A stretch of DNA of 64,000 nt, from the NCBI GenBank assembly GCA_916613615.1, contig OU744725.1:71053368-71117367 (forward strand), read 5' to 3'. Below are positions 1 through 13,025 of the stretch, in pieces; position 1 is the stretch's first letter; every line of letters starts with the position of its first letter. Both the position numbers and the translations under genes were made by a program. This DNA comes from Steromphala cineraria (lineage: Eukaryota > Mollusca > Gastropoda > Trochida > Trochidae). Under the pieces are notes generated by a model that saw nothing but the letters and a program-made list of their open reading frames with translations, was not told the origin of the DNA and did not search any database.

Positions 1-174
1 AGAACGGAAACATAGAAAGTAATGGAATTTCAAAGAATTGTTTATTATCAATTACTTATTTTATCGTATTGAATTTTTAAGGTAAAACATATGCTCAACT
101 AGCCTTTAAATTATGTTGTAGAGTGCTCTGATAATTGTATCGTACCAGAGTTAAGACGATGTACGTAGTCAGCA

Positions 175-282
175 ACATCATAGCTCACAACACTTACCTA
201 AATCAGAGTAACAAATCATCCTTCATCGAATTGATGTACATCATAGCTCACAACACTTACCTAAATCAGAGCAACAAATCAC
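175..282. repeat. Direct repeat, 63-bp period
   Basis: ACATCATAGCTCACAACACT and the following 25 bases occur at 175-219 and again at 238-282 with one difference. The small ORF across it is a by-product. Confidence 0.85.
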
Positions 283-938
283 GGAACAAGTGTCAGGTCT
301 CCGTGACGATATTTCATACTTCCGAGTTTTGAAGTCCATAAACGTATTGATACCCTGAATTCAAGCAGCAAATTTGGTTGTTTTATTATAAACATTTTCT
401 GAGAAAAACTGGCCCCTTGTACTCAGCCGAACGGACAGACATTTAAAACCTCCTGGCGGAACAAACAATCCAAATTCAAAATTGTGACTTTTTATCGTAT
501 CATTTCCAGAAAACAAATGTTTTTATTTTCATTTCTTAAAATTCAATTGATCTTGACTTTTTATGAACATTTAATCAGTGAAACCCTTATCGGATTTCAC
601 TGAGAGAGTTCCCTTATTTACACTACTTGGTAAAGTTTTTCATTAACACATTAACACATGATTAACAGAAAAAGCTCATTCTTAAGACTTTGCACAATCT
701 TCGATTATCGAACACACGAAAGCCTCTTAAATAGAAGGGTAAACTAAAGTAAGGTGACCATATAAAGATCGTTCTGATATAAAGTGATGATAATTGGAAA
801 TACAAATAAACACAAACTGCCGAATTAAATAGAGTTTGTCAAACTTATTTTTGGATTAAAATACCACCTCTGGGATATCTCATGGCTCTGTACCCTGCAA
901 TGAGCATTGTTTAAAATGGTTCTTTGGATAGCATGACC

Positions 939-1297
939 TTAACTGGGCAGTGGCATGTTTTAGGGGGAATATAAGGTCATATAAGGAAAAGGAAATTTAA
1001 GGGTCCCAAATGAAAGACAATGTATTTAAACTAAATGGAGCAGGTATAATTCAAATATAAAATGTAAAGTTTAGCCATGCAATTTCTTGTTCTTATACAA
1101 AATGAATTAAAAGTGTTCACACAAAATGGTCGCCAATGGATTTTATGTGAATCTTCATACTTTGTCCTCTGCCTATGGATGATTGGCTTGTGTAATGAGA
1201 TTGTTGACACTATCAAAATAATACATTTAGTATTAACTTACAATTACAGTGAAAAATTTAAAATACAAAATTATCAAAAAACGTGCTACTGCCTTAG
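939..1297. mobile_element. TTAA MITE, family A, third copy (inverted)
   Basis: Reverse orientation relative to 10656-11011. The left end is TTAA then CTGGGCAGTGGCATGTTTTA, the right end AAAAAACGTGCTACTGCC then TTAG. Internal blocks (GTTCACACAAAATGG, ATGATTGGCTTGTGTAATGA) match family A. Divergence of one target site suggests age. Confidence 0.85.
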
Positions 1298-1578
1298 TAT
1301 GTGAAATGTTGTTAGCTCATCTCTGTCTTCTTAATGTATATGTAAGAGAAACAATTATAAAGAAAGTAGGCAAACAATTATAGGGTTTTATAGTAGGTGG
1401 TACAGACAAAGTAATAAGTATGTTGTGTCTTTCACGGTATATCATATTTTGAATGGCATGTCAGCTTGCACTTATCTTGAGAACTAAATGTTATTTTCTG
1501 GAGTGAGTGTACAGTTTCTGTCTCGAGCATATAGAGATAAATTGCAGACGAGCGTAGAATTGATAGAAAACACTAGAA

Positions 1579-1748
1579 ATGGGGAAGGTTTATTCAATTT
1601 ACTTAGACAAGGTGGATGATTGCAGAAAAAGACTGATGTTTTTTCATACAAAATCTGGCTGTATCCGGGTGATGTTATGTAAAGAAACTTTGGCACAACT
1701 TAAACCAAAATGTAAGGATAATCTGGTCGATGCGTTGTTTATTGTCAG
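1579..1748 (+). CDS. Possible first coding exon, unknown protein
   Basis: An ATG in good context (GAAATGG) opens 56 codons that end at a strong donor (GTCAG|GTACTT). A possible 5' exon boundary is the AAATTGCAG at 1547. The peptide has four spaced Cys (DDCRKR, SGCIRV, VMLCKE, KPKCKD). I do not recognise it and found no partner exon, so it may be chance. Confidence 0.2.
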
Positions 1749-2009
1749 GTACTTATATTATGTATTAGATATATATAATAAATCAGGTAATATAAACCAC
1801 ATATGACCAATAAAGATTATGAGTAATTTGGAACAGTGGTGTCGTCTTTAAGGGAGTGAGTGGTTGTACAAAGGCGGATAAGTTAGTGAAATAATCTATC
1901 ATTTTCTTTTTTTACATTACAATACATTCTATTATTTGTAACTATTTTTGTCATGAAGACTTTATTTTTTAAATCGTTTGATTAATTAGAACCCATTTTC
2001 ATTACATAT

Positions 2010-2231
2010 TCAGGGTCTGAAATAAGCACTAGCCCGGTAGCCCATGGCTAGTGAAAAAGATGCTGGGCTATTGAATTGCAATCATTGGTAGTCCGAATGA
2101 CTACTTGAATTTAAAGAAAATACGATTATATCGGTGTATTTGGCTAGTCAGAATATGTTTGGGCTAGTGCTCACAGGAATGCACTAGTCCGAATGGCTAG
2201 TACCCCAATGGGACTAATTTCGACCCCTGAA
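2010..2231. repeat. Short element rich in GGCTAGT, with inverted ends
   Basis: It starts TCAGGGTCTGAAATAAG and ends ACTAATTTCGACCCCTGA, imperfect inverted ends. Inside, CTAGTCCGAATG and GGCTAGT units recur six or so times. Confidence 0.6.
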
Positions 2232-2877
2232 AATTCATATGAATGGTTCTGTTATGCAGTATGCCAAAACCCATTCAGGTATTAGACAAATAAGTGAAGT
2301 GTGTCAAACATTTTTTAATTTTCTCAATTCTGCAATATCTCTTTTAGTGAAAACATTTCGGGGGAAATTTTATTTTTAAAACATTGTGATGAATCTTAGG
2401 TTTTTACAAAAATATATTTCAGAATGACAATATCATTTACTAAATGTGTTTTGCTCAATGGACCATATATATGACAAAATACATGTAACTTTGTAGTTCA
2501 ATAAGCTTGAGTTTAACATAGGTGATAAAAAAATATTTAACCTCAATACTCCAGAAATCGTAGTCTTTGGGAAATAATACTTTGTTTAACTGAGACGAAC
2601 TAATGTAAACACTGCATGTTATTATATGATATATGTACTGAGTTCGAAATTAATGAAACAAACTTTTGTTGAGTAAGCAGTTGTATCATGACATTGTGTA
2701 GGATGGTCTTGTCCGCCATAGTTCTGGGTTTTTCCAGATGGATGTTGCACTCCATGAAATATTTAAATAGAACCTTTAGAAAACAGAAATTGTTTGAGGG
2801 ACAAAGAGTAAAAGTATTTATTTGATCTTGTATTGCGTTAGAATAAATTCTTTTATTTTTGAAATAATCATCCAAAA

Positions 2878-2938
2878 TGGCGTAATAGAACAGAGGCTAA
2901 ATGAACATAACTTGATCTGCCTCTGTGGGGAGAGAATG
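2878..2938. mobile_element. MITE family B, solo right end
   Basis: GGCGTAATAGAACAGAGGCT followed by ACTTGATCTGCCTCTGTGGG and GAGAATG matches the right end of 54849-55206. No left partner is present. Confidence 0.7.
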
Positions 2939-3059
2939 CCAAAATGCCCATTGTTTTCCATATTATCAGGAAATGCCTTATAAAACATTCTGAAGCCGAT
3001 GTCCTGACATAAATTTACTGTTATATGACCCCTCTTTCACAGTCAACCTAGTATTCATG

Positions 3060-3420
3060 TTTTTATTCTCCCGAATCGGAGATTCTGGGGGTATACACTT
3101 TTTGCCCTGTCCGTCTGTCTGTCTATCAGTCTGTTTGTCACAAAAAAATCTTTTGATTGCTTGGGGTAGACCTGTGATATTTCACATGTGCATCTATCAT
3201 GATTAGACCTTTCAGGTGAGGTAATTATTTTTGACCTCTTGACCTTGGCGCAGCAAGCACTTTTTGAAAACTTTAACTTTGGCCATTAATTGTGATTGGA
3301 TAAATATTTCAGAAATGTCTCAGGCACATTTTGACACAAAAATGTACATTTACAATTTACTGATATCCGGATGAATCAGTGTTTAAAAACATCTTGTTCT
3401 TCTTTTGAAAATTATGTTTA
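3060..3420. repeat. Dispersed GTCTGTCC-type repeat
   Basis: Begins with CTCCCGAATCGGAGATTCTG (hairpin) and GGGGTATACAC, then GTCCGTCTGTCTGTC. Similar layout to 38130-38820. Non-coding. Confidence 0.5.
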
Positions 3421-4494
3421 ACTCAATGACACGCACCTGTTATTGTCTATAGTCGATTTGTTTACGTATCTTCGTTACGTAAACGAGATTTTTGCATTTT
3501 CTGAAAATGATAATTCAATAAATCAATTTTAAGCACCTGACTCGGAATAACGTAATACAAGCAGTTTTATACATATGAGTTTCAAATAATGGCACGAAAT
3601 CGATTTGGATATCTAATTAAGAGTAGAAATTATACATGTCCATTCCATTTGTAACTTTAATTAAAGGTTATAATTAATATTTGGATATCAATATCATTCA
3701 CGCAGTTGATGTCATTTTCGAATGTAATATTTTACTTTAAACTTTTATAAAATTACAACTGTCTTAATCACAGTGCGAATATAACTTCATTAAAAATAAT
3801 ATTCGTAGAATTGCCAAAGAGCTTAAGGACACGATGTATCTTTCAAAAAAAAGGTTCCGATTAGCCTTCCAATTCATTCATAGTGACCCGAGGGATATTC
3901 TCTTGTTTTCTTTACACATCAGTTTTTCTCAGTCGTTCAATTTGAAGGGAAAAAACAGAAATAAAGAACCCCAAGGCAACTTATTATTGTTTCATATAAC
4001 AGCAATGTTAAAAAATAAATTATGATTGCAACAAACACGCTTTGTTGAAGGAAAGCACAAAAGTCAATCGATAATTCTAAATAAAAATTGTTTTATTGAT
4101 TATCCTTGATCGTTGATTTGAATCAGCTTAAGCTGCAGATCCTTAGGATCCTACGAAGTTGAAGCCAACATTGTGAAGTTGTGTCATTATTTAATCAAGC
4201 TAATGTTTCTGTCAAATCAGTATAGAAAAACAAAAGATGTTGTTAAGGGCACTTGTACTTTGACTTGTTTTATCCACTAGTTCGTTTGATTGTTCAGATG
4301 ATCAAAACTTCCTTCTTTTCAATCTTAAAGTGCATACTTTTTTCAGGATTGCACAATGGCAATGGTAATTTGACATGTGTACAATTACCTGAGAGCATAA
4401 GCAAAATAGTGCTCTGGTTCGTTCGCCCTTTGGGAATAATCTCTTCTCTTTTCATAAAGTGTCACATTATTAATCGAAATAAGAATGATGCAAA

Positions 4495-5056
4495 TTAAAG
4501 ATGCTGTATCATACTTGCAAGCGGTGCAGGATAAAATTTAGCTATTGAGTAAAGAAATACATCACTTTGTAGCAAAATCTTTCGTAGACATTTTGATATC
4601 ATATTTAGATTGTTTAATCAACAATAACATACTTATTTCGACGCTCAAAGCACAGTTACCCTCGTAGAAAGGGCATAGCATTTAACGAACCCGCTTTCGG
4701 TGACGTTATCATAATGCCTCTAGGATTAACGCCGTGTCTCAACTACCGTAATTGCGTTCGATGGGTATCAACTTTGACAGCAACGAATACCTAATTCGGA
4801 GAAAAATAAATAAAATGTAGTTAAACGCGACAAAGACGGATTTCAAGCGTACATTTAGAAACCGGAAGTTGTGAAATGGCCACACTTGATTAGCCGTTAT
4901 GTCGACTGCCGTTTCGGTATTATTTGGTAAATTATCTCCTTTTTAATGAATTTTGGTCCGATTTTATCAAGGTTGGTCGTTAAATTTTTCTAAAACTACA
5001 ACGAATACATTAAAAATAGTTTTAAAAACATTGCAAGTATGATACAGCATCTTTAA
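4495..5056. mobile_element. TTAA MITE, family C
   Basis: Perfect inverted ends AGATGCTGTATCATACTTGC (4499 on, and reversed up to 5052) with TTAA on both sides (4495-4498, 5053-5056). The 554-bp interior is non-coding. No relation to family A beyond the TTAA target. Confidence 0.85.
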
Positions 5057-6669
5057 GAATAAAAGAGGCTGACAATACGAAATCCTTGCAGGAGTGAACT
5101 GTAAATGTTGCATTGATCCTGTTCGACTATTTATAAACCTGTCATAGCCCATGTTTCAAAATAGTTAATTTAGATAAATTTAGACAATTGTATTTAGGTA
5201 TTTATTGCGAAAACATGGCATACTTTTACTTTGCGAGCATAAGTAATATAGAGCTCTGACTCGTTCGTAACATAGATTCTGCTCAGGCAAGCCCTCGCAA
5301 GTTAATAAACATACATTTTTATTTAAAATCAAAATACAATTTGAACTTATAAAGACATGATACATATTTTTTGAAAAACAAAATTTTAGCGAAAGTCAAA
5401 TCGAAAGGAAAGTCTCTGTCATTATTGTTTCGGAACACATTGCTACTATAATTTTTATTTTAACATGCATGTTATCATAAATTTCCTAAAAGGGTAACAG
5501 CAATCCAATCATTACAATATCCATTGAAAGCATTACAATGGAGAGAATCATCCAGCAATAAGAACTACTCAGACGTGAAAGGAAAATATAAATAAGGACT
5601 GTTTTTATTTAATTATACTTTGAAGACCAATTGTTTCTAGATGACAGGTCATGGCTTGCTGATCCAAATAATTTTGGAAAGTCAAAGTTATGATTAATAG
5701 TACAATCAATTTGTTCTATAATCTTGATAAAAATTTCATTGACGAATACGTCAAAATACGACAGCATGTATCGCAAATGTGCAACTAATAATGGTACATA
5801 AATCACCATTTGAAAACTAGGCAAAACTTAGCACGGATCACATAACCCACCCTGTAGTTTGACAGTATTTCCTAGCAATAATGATATATAAACTCGGGTA
5901 GTAAACCATACCAGATAACACAAAGACGAAAATCACACAGCAAGCTCAATATTAAGTAAAATTTATAAGTCATCTACAATTCGAGTATGTTTATGTCTAT
6001 GACATTTCAATATAATTAAAGGATGAGATATATTCAATTTTTCTGAAACATGATGCATTTGATTAATGCTCCGGAAACACCAGACATTGTTTTGCTAGTG
6101 TATCTAAGCGCAAATATCATGTTATTTCGGTTTCGTTTTGTGGTCCAGAAAAAAAATCCAGGAGATACATGTACGAAATGTTAACGCAAACTAATTCTTA
6201 ACTTATGAAGTGAAATTTTAACATATTCGTTTTTCTTTCGCAATGCTAGGGTGACTCAAAGTCATTTCAAATTAAATATTTGCACTAGAATAGGCAGGTA
6301 AGTGAACAAACTTAAAGTATACAGATGTATACATAGTATATATTAAACAAATGTATCAAATGTGGAACGATGTATGGCTCTCTTTAGCCGTGTTTTGTAA
6401 ACCAGTCATCCTCATGGCGAAGCCTATAATCCAACTGAAAATAGGCCATAAATTAGACATGTTGAACATTTGAATATGATATGTTTAAAGATTTCGAGGA
6501 CATTGTTTTAGAACTTCTAAATACTTTAGAGTCAAATAACAAAAAAATACGCAAATGCCATTACAACTTTATAACACTCAGCATAAACTAGCATTTGCCC
6601 TTTATGACAACAAAAAACCAAATACGTGGCTCTGTAGCACATCAGGCTTCATATCAATTTTGCTTTAGG

Positions 6670-7410
6670 GTTTGGCAAATGTGGTTACCCCCTTACTTTT
6701 GACCACAGGGTCACCAAATGTACAAATCGGAATCCTCCTTATCTAACTTTGGAGTTCGCACACAAAGTTTCAGCTTTCTACTAGGCCTGATGCTTCTTCA
6801 GAAAAAGATAAAATTAGGTTAAAGAGTGTGACCCCTTAGGCCCTTAGAAGGGGCCACAGGACCACAAAAGCTATGAATCATAATCCTCACTAGTCAAAGA
6901 GTATATAAACAAGGTTTCAACTTTCTTAGCCTTTTGTTTCTGGAGAAGAAGATGAAAATGGCCCTAATAGGAGTAAAAAGGCCACCAAAGCTACAATTCA
7001 TACTCCTCACTAGTCAAGGAGTCTGTACACAAAGTTTCAGCTTTCTAATCCTTATATCCTTCTAGAGAAGAAGATGAAAATATATTGTTAAGGTGTGGCC
7101 CCTGTGGCCCTTATTAGGGACTACAGGTCCACTAGGGCGTGGCGTGGCCAAAGCTACAATTTATATTCCTCACTATTCAAGGAGTCTGTATACAAAGTTT
7201 CAGCTTTCTAAGCCTTATATCCTTATAGAGAAGAAGATGAAAATATATTGTTACGGTGTGGCCCCTATGGCCCTTATTAGGGGCTACAGGTCCACAAAAG
7301 CTACCATTTATATTCCTCACTATTCAAGGAGTCTGTACACAAAGTTTTAGCTTTCTAAGCCTAATGGTTCTGGTGAAGAAGATGAGCCAGGCCAGATGAG
7401 CTACTAAAAA
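6670..7410. repeat. GCTTTCTAAGCC repeat, several tandem units
   Basis: Units of roughly 125 bp repeat CACAAAGTTTCAGCTTTCTA, GAAGAAGATGAAAAT, GTGGCCC..TTAGGG and CCTCACTATTCAAGGAGTCT. The stretch ends with GGCCAGATGAGCTAC, the inverted form of the AGCTCATCTGGCC start seen at 36211. Part of the segmental duplication. Confidence 0.8.
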
Positions 7411-7907
7411 GGACAATTCAATATAAACAATCTTGTACAAAAATGCACGATTGGATTCTGGAACAAGTGCAACAAAGGCAAAATGTTTGCTTCAAATGTT
7501 TGCTGGCTTTATTCTTTTGTATTTCTCCAATATTAACAAGTAATATGACTTTGGTAATTCTTTTTCGATAAGCACATATAACAAAACATTCAATAAAAAT
7601 AGTTACGGTCACATTTATGATCGAAAAAACCATACAACATGATAAATAATAATTATGCTTCATAAAATGAATGAATTGGTAGAAAATTTATTTACATTTC
7701 ATGTAATGTGTGAACATTATTACATAGCCTCAACACGATATGGTGATGCTGACAGGCAAACCAGTCAGGGGTAAAATGACAAAGTTACAATGACATTCAA
7801 AAGGCCAGATGTTTCAAAGGGACAATCATATCGTGTGCAGCATGAGTACATGCTTGCGCACGTCGTCTCATCAACGACGTTCATTTGACAGTAGCCGTCA
7901 TCTGTCC

Positions 7908-8204
7908 CTAAGTGTCACTGCTAACACTGCTCGTGTTGTTACTGATACCAATGGAGGCAAAATAGAGTGGTTCATCAATCTTGCAAAACAGCTTCTTCAC
8001 GTCACCACATTCAAGAACTTCATGCTTCTTTAGTAAGTAGTACTGGTGAGGAGACGCCTTGCTTGAGTCAAGCAACTTATCAACAGTCTTTTGGTATTCT
8101 TTTGGAAGGAGGACGCGCTTGTCGACACTGTACATCTGATACAGTTGATCTCTAAGCTTTCTCTTTCTATCTGAATCTATCGTCAAAATGAAAAGGATCC
8201 ACAC
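7908..8204 (-). pseudogene. KRBA2/Ginger-like integrase N-terminal fragment (duplication copy 1)
   Basis: The 98-residue minus-strand frame contains LRDQLYQMYSVDKRVLLPKE, then SPHQYYLLKKHEVLECGD, then VKKLFCKIDEPLYFASI. From memory of the family this fits the segment before the zinc-binding and integrase core in KRAB-A-domain-containing-protein-2-like/Ginger-type proteins (YLLKRYDVL, V.KLI.K, PLY). The integrase core is missing: the frame stops at 7908. A close copy lies at 41851-42150. Probably a relic, not a gene. Confidence 0.45.
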
Positions 8205-8315
8205 ACAGATATGTCTTTATATCATTTACTACATTAACATCTCCTTTACAATACATTCCATCCTGTTACATCAGCGTATATGTCTCCGCCTTATGCTACA
8301 ACCTATCCCCTGATA

Positions 8316-8387
8316 TCCTGCTATGGTATTCAGCCGTATCGCTGTATATAGCAAGCCAATCAAATGATGCCCTTTAAGCGATAGCGG
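8316..8387. repeat. Short hairpin insertion
   Basis: About 70 bases present here but absent from the duplicate at 42262 (CCTGCTACTGGTTTCTTAG). It contains GCCGTATCGCT and, inverted with one extra base, AGCGATAGCGGC. Confidence 0.6.
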
Positions 8388-9508
8388 CAAACTGTTTCTT
8401 AGCTTTCTTTAACTTTCGGGTAATCCTAAGCCAATAACATATCTTCAAAGTAATATCTTATGACAAAAATATTTGTCACGAATATTTTGTCAAGAAATGG
8501 CTTCAATTCAACGTTATTTTTTAACCTTTTCATTTTGATTGATGTACGTACATGTACTACCTTTTCCATTATTCTCTAAAAGGAGATATTGAATTATCAC
8601 ATTGTATATATGTTATAACAACAACTATGGTTAAGACGAGTCATCTCCCATTCTAACATCCATCTTCCCGGAATCTTCTTTTGCTACTGATTGTTTAGCC
8701 CCGTTAAAGAAAATGTTTGACACTCTACGCTCACTATCCTGGTTACATGAGTGCAATACCATTTGAATGGTCGATGGTCACATGACGTTTCTGCAATTGA
8801 ATCAAGTATAAACTCTTAAAGCAATCCTTAGTACATGATTTAAAGTACCATTTGAATAATCTATGGTCTCATAACGTTTCTGCAATTGAATCAAGTTTAA
8901 ACTTTCAAAAGAACCCGGAAACAACTACTTTTCACATTTCGCTTCGGGTAGGCCTCCTATTATCGGTTAATATATCATAAAATTTAGATTCTGTTACTGG
9001 GATGTTGCAGCAATTCATTTGAGATGTAGTCATTCATTTGCTTTAAGTACCAATTAACCTAAAATTAAGTACTATCCGACGGAAGTAATAACATCTATTT
9101 GACATAATCAGCAATATCGGACTTCAATAGTACGGACAAATAATTATCTAGTGAAGGTTATTAATATAACGAGCATAAGTGCCGTTAGATTGACTTCTCA
9201 GGTGCTGATCTGATATTACAGACAAAGGAATATCTATTGATAATACGATCATTATAAGCCTCAGATACATTTGTCAATTAATAAGTTGGCAATAACCAAT
9301 GCAAGGGAAACCTCGTTGGCGGATTACCTGAGGTGTATTAACTATTGACGAGCCAAACTGGTCGTAAATGTTACCTTAGATAAGATGTAAGAGTAAATTA
9401 ACGATAGACTCGGAAACCACTGTTGTGTAACCAACATAAGCGGAGAGCTTTCAATGTTCTTAATTGCAAAAATCATGCATTTTGTTTGTGTCATTAACTG
9501 ATCTCAAG

Positions 9509-9864
9509 AAGAACGCGTATCCCTCTTATTCTTTGTCTATCTAAACTCTACAATACGATATCTTGATAATCGTCAATTTATCTCCTATGCTGATCGCCAA
9601 AATCTTTGCACCGCATTTAACCCAATAATGAATGGGTATCACAGACCTGGACATGACTTTGCTTTCATTAAAGGATCTCTGATTCAACCAAAATGTTATA
9701 TTGAAGGCCCAGTGTTTAATATTTGAGGGCCTTTACAAACTGGCGAGAAACAAAAGTTCTGTGTGGTTATTGTCGATGCTACAGCCTCGATATCGGCAAC
9801 ATCTAGCAATAAGAGTTCCAATAAAACTTCACGTAAGGGCCATCGCGTACTTTGTTTCTGGTAA
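9509..9864 (+). pseudogene. Exon-like beta-rich frame, one stop (duplication copy 1)
   Basis: After an AAG acceptor-like site the frame reads ERVSLLFFVYLN, RPGHDFAFIKGSLIQPKCYI and, past a TGA near 9724, LQTGEKQKFCVVIVDATASI to a TAA at 9862. Only that TGA breaks 117 codons. The start phase (1) and the ER..L..LN beginning resemble exon 3 of gene 1, and QTGEKQKFCVVIV may correspond to its NGKYYWTVRV strand; this match is weak. The minus-strand frame over the same bases is considered a shadow. Copy 2 lies at 43292-43641. Confidence 0.35.
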
Positions 9865-10651
9865 TGGCTATAATCCAATGAGACGTGTCAAATGAAATGA
9901 ATTTTTATATCGACCAGAAATGTTGAAATCAAATTAAAACCCTCCAGGGATTCATTAAATATCATCTCGGTTTCTAATTAACTTTCTAATTTTATAAATA
10001 AATCAACAACTTCATGTTGGCGTAGAATATAAATCAAATTACACTAAATTAATGATATATAGTGGAGATTTAAAGTGGTTATTGGCTAAACTATATGACT
10101 TCAATAGTTGTCACTGAAACATAGAGAATATCTGTCTTTTCTTGACTGATACCATGTTTATCTCAGAAAGTTTATATTTTCAAAGAATTGCCTAGCCTAT
10201 TCCATTTATGACAAAAATTCTTTGAAATCATAATAAATGTTGATACTTAAAAGGCTCCTTTTCTACGTCCTTAGACATTTTTAAAGCACTACCTACATTA
10301 TTTTACTTCTGCTACTAAACGCTAATCATGACCATGTAGGTCAGTTCATTTTGTTTATAGGTAACAAATTTAAAAGCAGGATGGACTGAGTGTATTGTGG
10401 ATGAAGTGCCCTGCTATAAGGCACATCACAGGATGACACCAGGGTCTAATTTGATCCTCATATAAGTTCATTACCAACCGGTTTCACACTACAGCGATCA
10501 TCAGGATAACCAAAGACGTCTTTGGGATAACTGATACATTCTGTTGCTAATGGTATAGCGTTAATTATGACAAGGGCGTAAATCATGACGTCAATTGCAT
10601 ACCAAAGAGTCATATATAGCAAATGCCTCAATCGTGTGAACACTGAAAGTA

Positions 10652-11015
10652 TTAAAGGGGCAGTAGCACGTTTTTTGATAATTTTATATTTCAATTCTTT
10701 CACTTATAATTGTAAGTAAATGTTAAATGTATTATATTGACAGTGTCAACAATCTCATTACACAAGCCAATCACCCATAGTCAGAGGACAAAGTATGAGG
10801 ATTCACATTAAATCCATTGGCGGCCATTTTTTTGTGAACACCTTTAATTCATTTTTGTAAGAAAAAGGAATCGCATGGCTGAACTTTAAGTTATATATTT
10901 AAATAATAACTGCTTCATTTAGTTTAAATACATTGTCTTTCAATTGAAACCATTTATTTTCATTTTCCTGACATCAGCTTATATTCCCCCTAAAAACGTG
11001 CTACTGCCCCTTTAA
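10652..11015. mobile_element. TTAA MITE, family A, full length
   Basis: Terminal inverted repeats AGGGGCAGTAGCACGTTTTT are flanked by TTAA at 10652-10655 and 11012-11015. The element is 356 bp (10656-11011) and non-coding. The duplicate locus at 44447 has the unoccupied site (TATTGAGGATG). TTAA use suggests piggyBac-type mobilisation. Confidence 0.9.
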
Positions 11016-11591
11016 GGATGTATGTTTGTTAACGCTATGAATACATGTCAGCGTTTAAATCAAAATCTAATTATGGATATTGGATGATGATAGATATTTT
11101 TCTCTACAAAACAATTGTCCATTATTAGATTCTGTTGCTTACAAACAATTTCATAACTTTCTTGAAGTGAGTGAGTTATTGTTTTACATCGCTTTGGTAT
11201 TATTCAGCCATTAGGGGCAACTTTCTTGGAACATGTTCATTCTGCGCCTGTTAACATTGCGCAATGAAAATGGTAAATCGATCTTTAAGACTTTGTCCCA
11301 CTTTGTATAATGGGTTATATGGTCATATCTAAAAATAAACCCTTCTTTTATAAATTGTATTTCATTAATGGGTAGTATGGCCTTTTTAGATTTAAACTTT
11401 CGTCTTTGATAAATTGTATTTCATAACCAATAGGCCTACAAGAAGAACCCGCAATGCTAAAGGTTTAAGGTATCAAGACGAAACTTAGAATATAAAATTC
11501 AGCATACAAGGGTACAGAATCCATTCATCACACAATTATCAATTAATTTCTATCAATCTCAGTTTTCAAATTCAATGGATAAGAATTGTAG

Positions 11592-13025
11592 AAAACTTGA
11601 CCAAAACAATTGCTGGACCAAAACGCCCCTCTCTTATAATTTCTTCAACATTGATGAATGTTAAAGACATTTTTGATAGGTTCAATCAAATCTTCTTGAG
11701 AATTGAAGATAGGCGTTTCAGAATACATAACTCTGCTTCAATGGTTATTTCAAAAGGTTTGATATTTTCTAGTTCAATGTGTGCCTTTATTAATAAATTA
11801 TACATGATTTACCTTTCATAAATTATGATCCTATATTTGACATAAATTAAAAATAAGATCCATTATAACTTTTACAAACTACCAACTGGTATCACTATAA
11901 TTGATGGGAGTTACAAAAATAAATTTAGATTAAACGAACAAATGATATATAATTGTATAAAACACTTAATTTGTCTAGATATTTTTTGAGAAAATTAAAT
12001 CTTTACTTAAGTTACAGAATATAGAAACAGCAAATTAAATTTGCTCTTGTTTACTCAGATTTAGGTATCAGTAATGATTTCGTAAATCAAATCCAGCAAT
12101 TTGATTGGTTTAAGCACTCTTTAACATTTAAAATGTAAACTGATATCTTAAAATATTGACACTCACTTTTTAAAGACAGACTTTTTACCAATATAAGGCC
12201 AAGAAGTTGTCATCTTCCCTTAACAAATCCATGCTTTTAGAAAAGGAGAAGGTGTTTACAAAGTCATCATTTCGAATTTGGTTTAACATCTAGTACAACG
12301 TAACTGTGAACAGTTGACATGATTTATTTCATATGTATTTGGCTATTAGTGTGACCATCAGGATGTAGGAAACAAATTGAACAGAGGAGGGAATGCTTTG
12401 ACGTTAGATATTCCCCATTCACGATGAGATGCAACCTTCTCCTGAAATTCCCAAGAAACATTACCTTCAAACAAACAGCGAGTTCTACATTTTGAAATGT
12501 TTATCGTTAAAGGGACTGTAACAGATTCTGTTACACTGTTTTTCTATTACATGCCAACATGTCTTGTTTTGGAGAGTAAACCTTCACATTATACAGCTTG
12601 ATTTTTTGTAGTTGTAGAACAGATTTTAGTCTTAAATCAAACTGTTGGCAACCTTTTTGTGTTAACAAATTTTAATCATTTGAGATAGAGAAATGAATTC
12701 GGGATGTGTAACCAAACATGACAAACGTTGTTTGTGAACTTTTATTGTTTATTTTGAAACCATTGTCTTGCAATTTTTAACGTTTAATCTACGTACCACA
12801 AATTCTTTCTTTAACCTAAAATATGATACTAGACCTTTAATGAATTCGATAATATAGCTAAAACAATGTTATTAATATGTTCTCCTGTGAAAGCACAAGA
12901 TTTAGAAGACAATTTCCTTTTTCCTTCAAATTGTTCTTATGTGGTGCTTATTTATTTGAACAACACTAACTTCAAGTCCAAATCAATATTTTAGGTAGGG
13001 TTGTACTGTAGAAGGAGTCACTGTG
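11592..13025. other. No gene recognised
   Basis: AT-rich single-copy-looking DNA. A TTAA-AGGGACTGTAACAG start near 12510 could be a MITE end, but no partner was found. Confidence 0.5.

Larger units (their letters stand above)
5330..11591 (+). repeat. Segmental duplication, copy 1
   Basis: From about 5330 (ATCAAAATACAATTTGAACT) to 11591 (ATGGATAAGAATTGTA) the sequence matches 39555-44993 in the same orientation at high identity. Differences unique to this copy are about 870 bases at 5960-6830, extra GCTTTCTAAGCC repeat units near 7020-7250, a short hairpin insertion at about 8316-8387, a local tandem duplication near 8790-8900, and a TTAA MITE at 10656-11011. Confidence 0.9.

Noticed and set aside
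7093..7350. Plus-strand ORF across repeat units
   Set aside because: Lies wholly within tandem dispersed repeats; its peptide repeats because the DNA does.
10458..10703. Minus-strand ORF with a signal-peptide-like start, also open in the duplicate (44252-44437)
   Set aside because: Nearly all differences between the two copies change the amino acid, so no constraint is visible, and part of copy 1 is MITE sequence.
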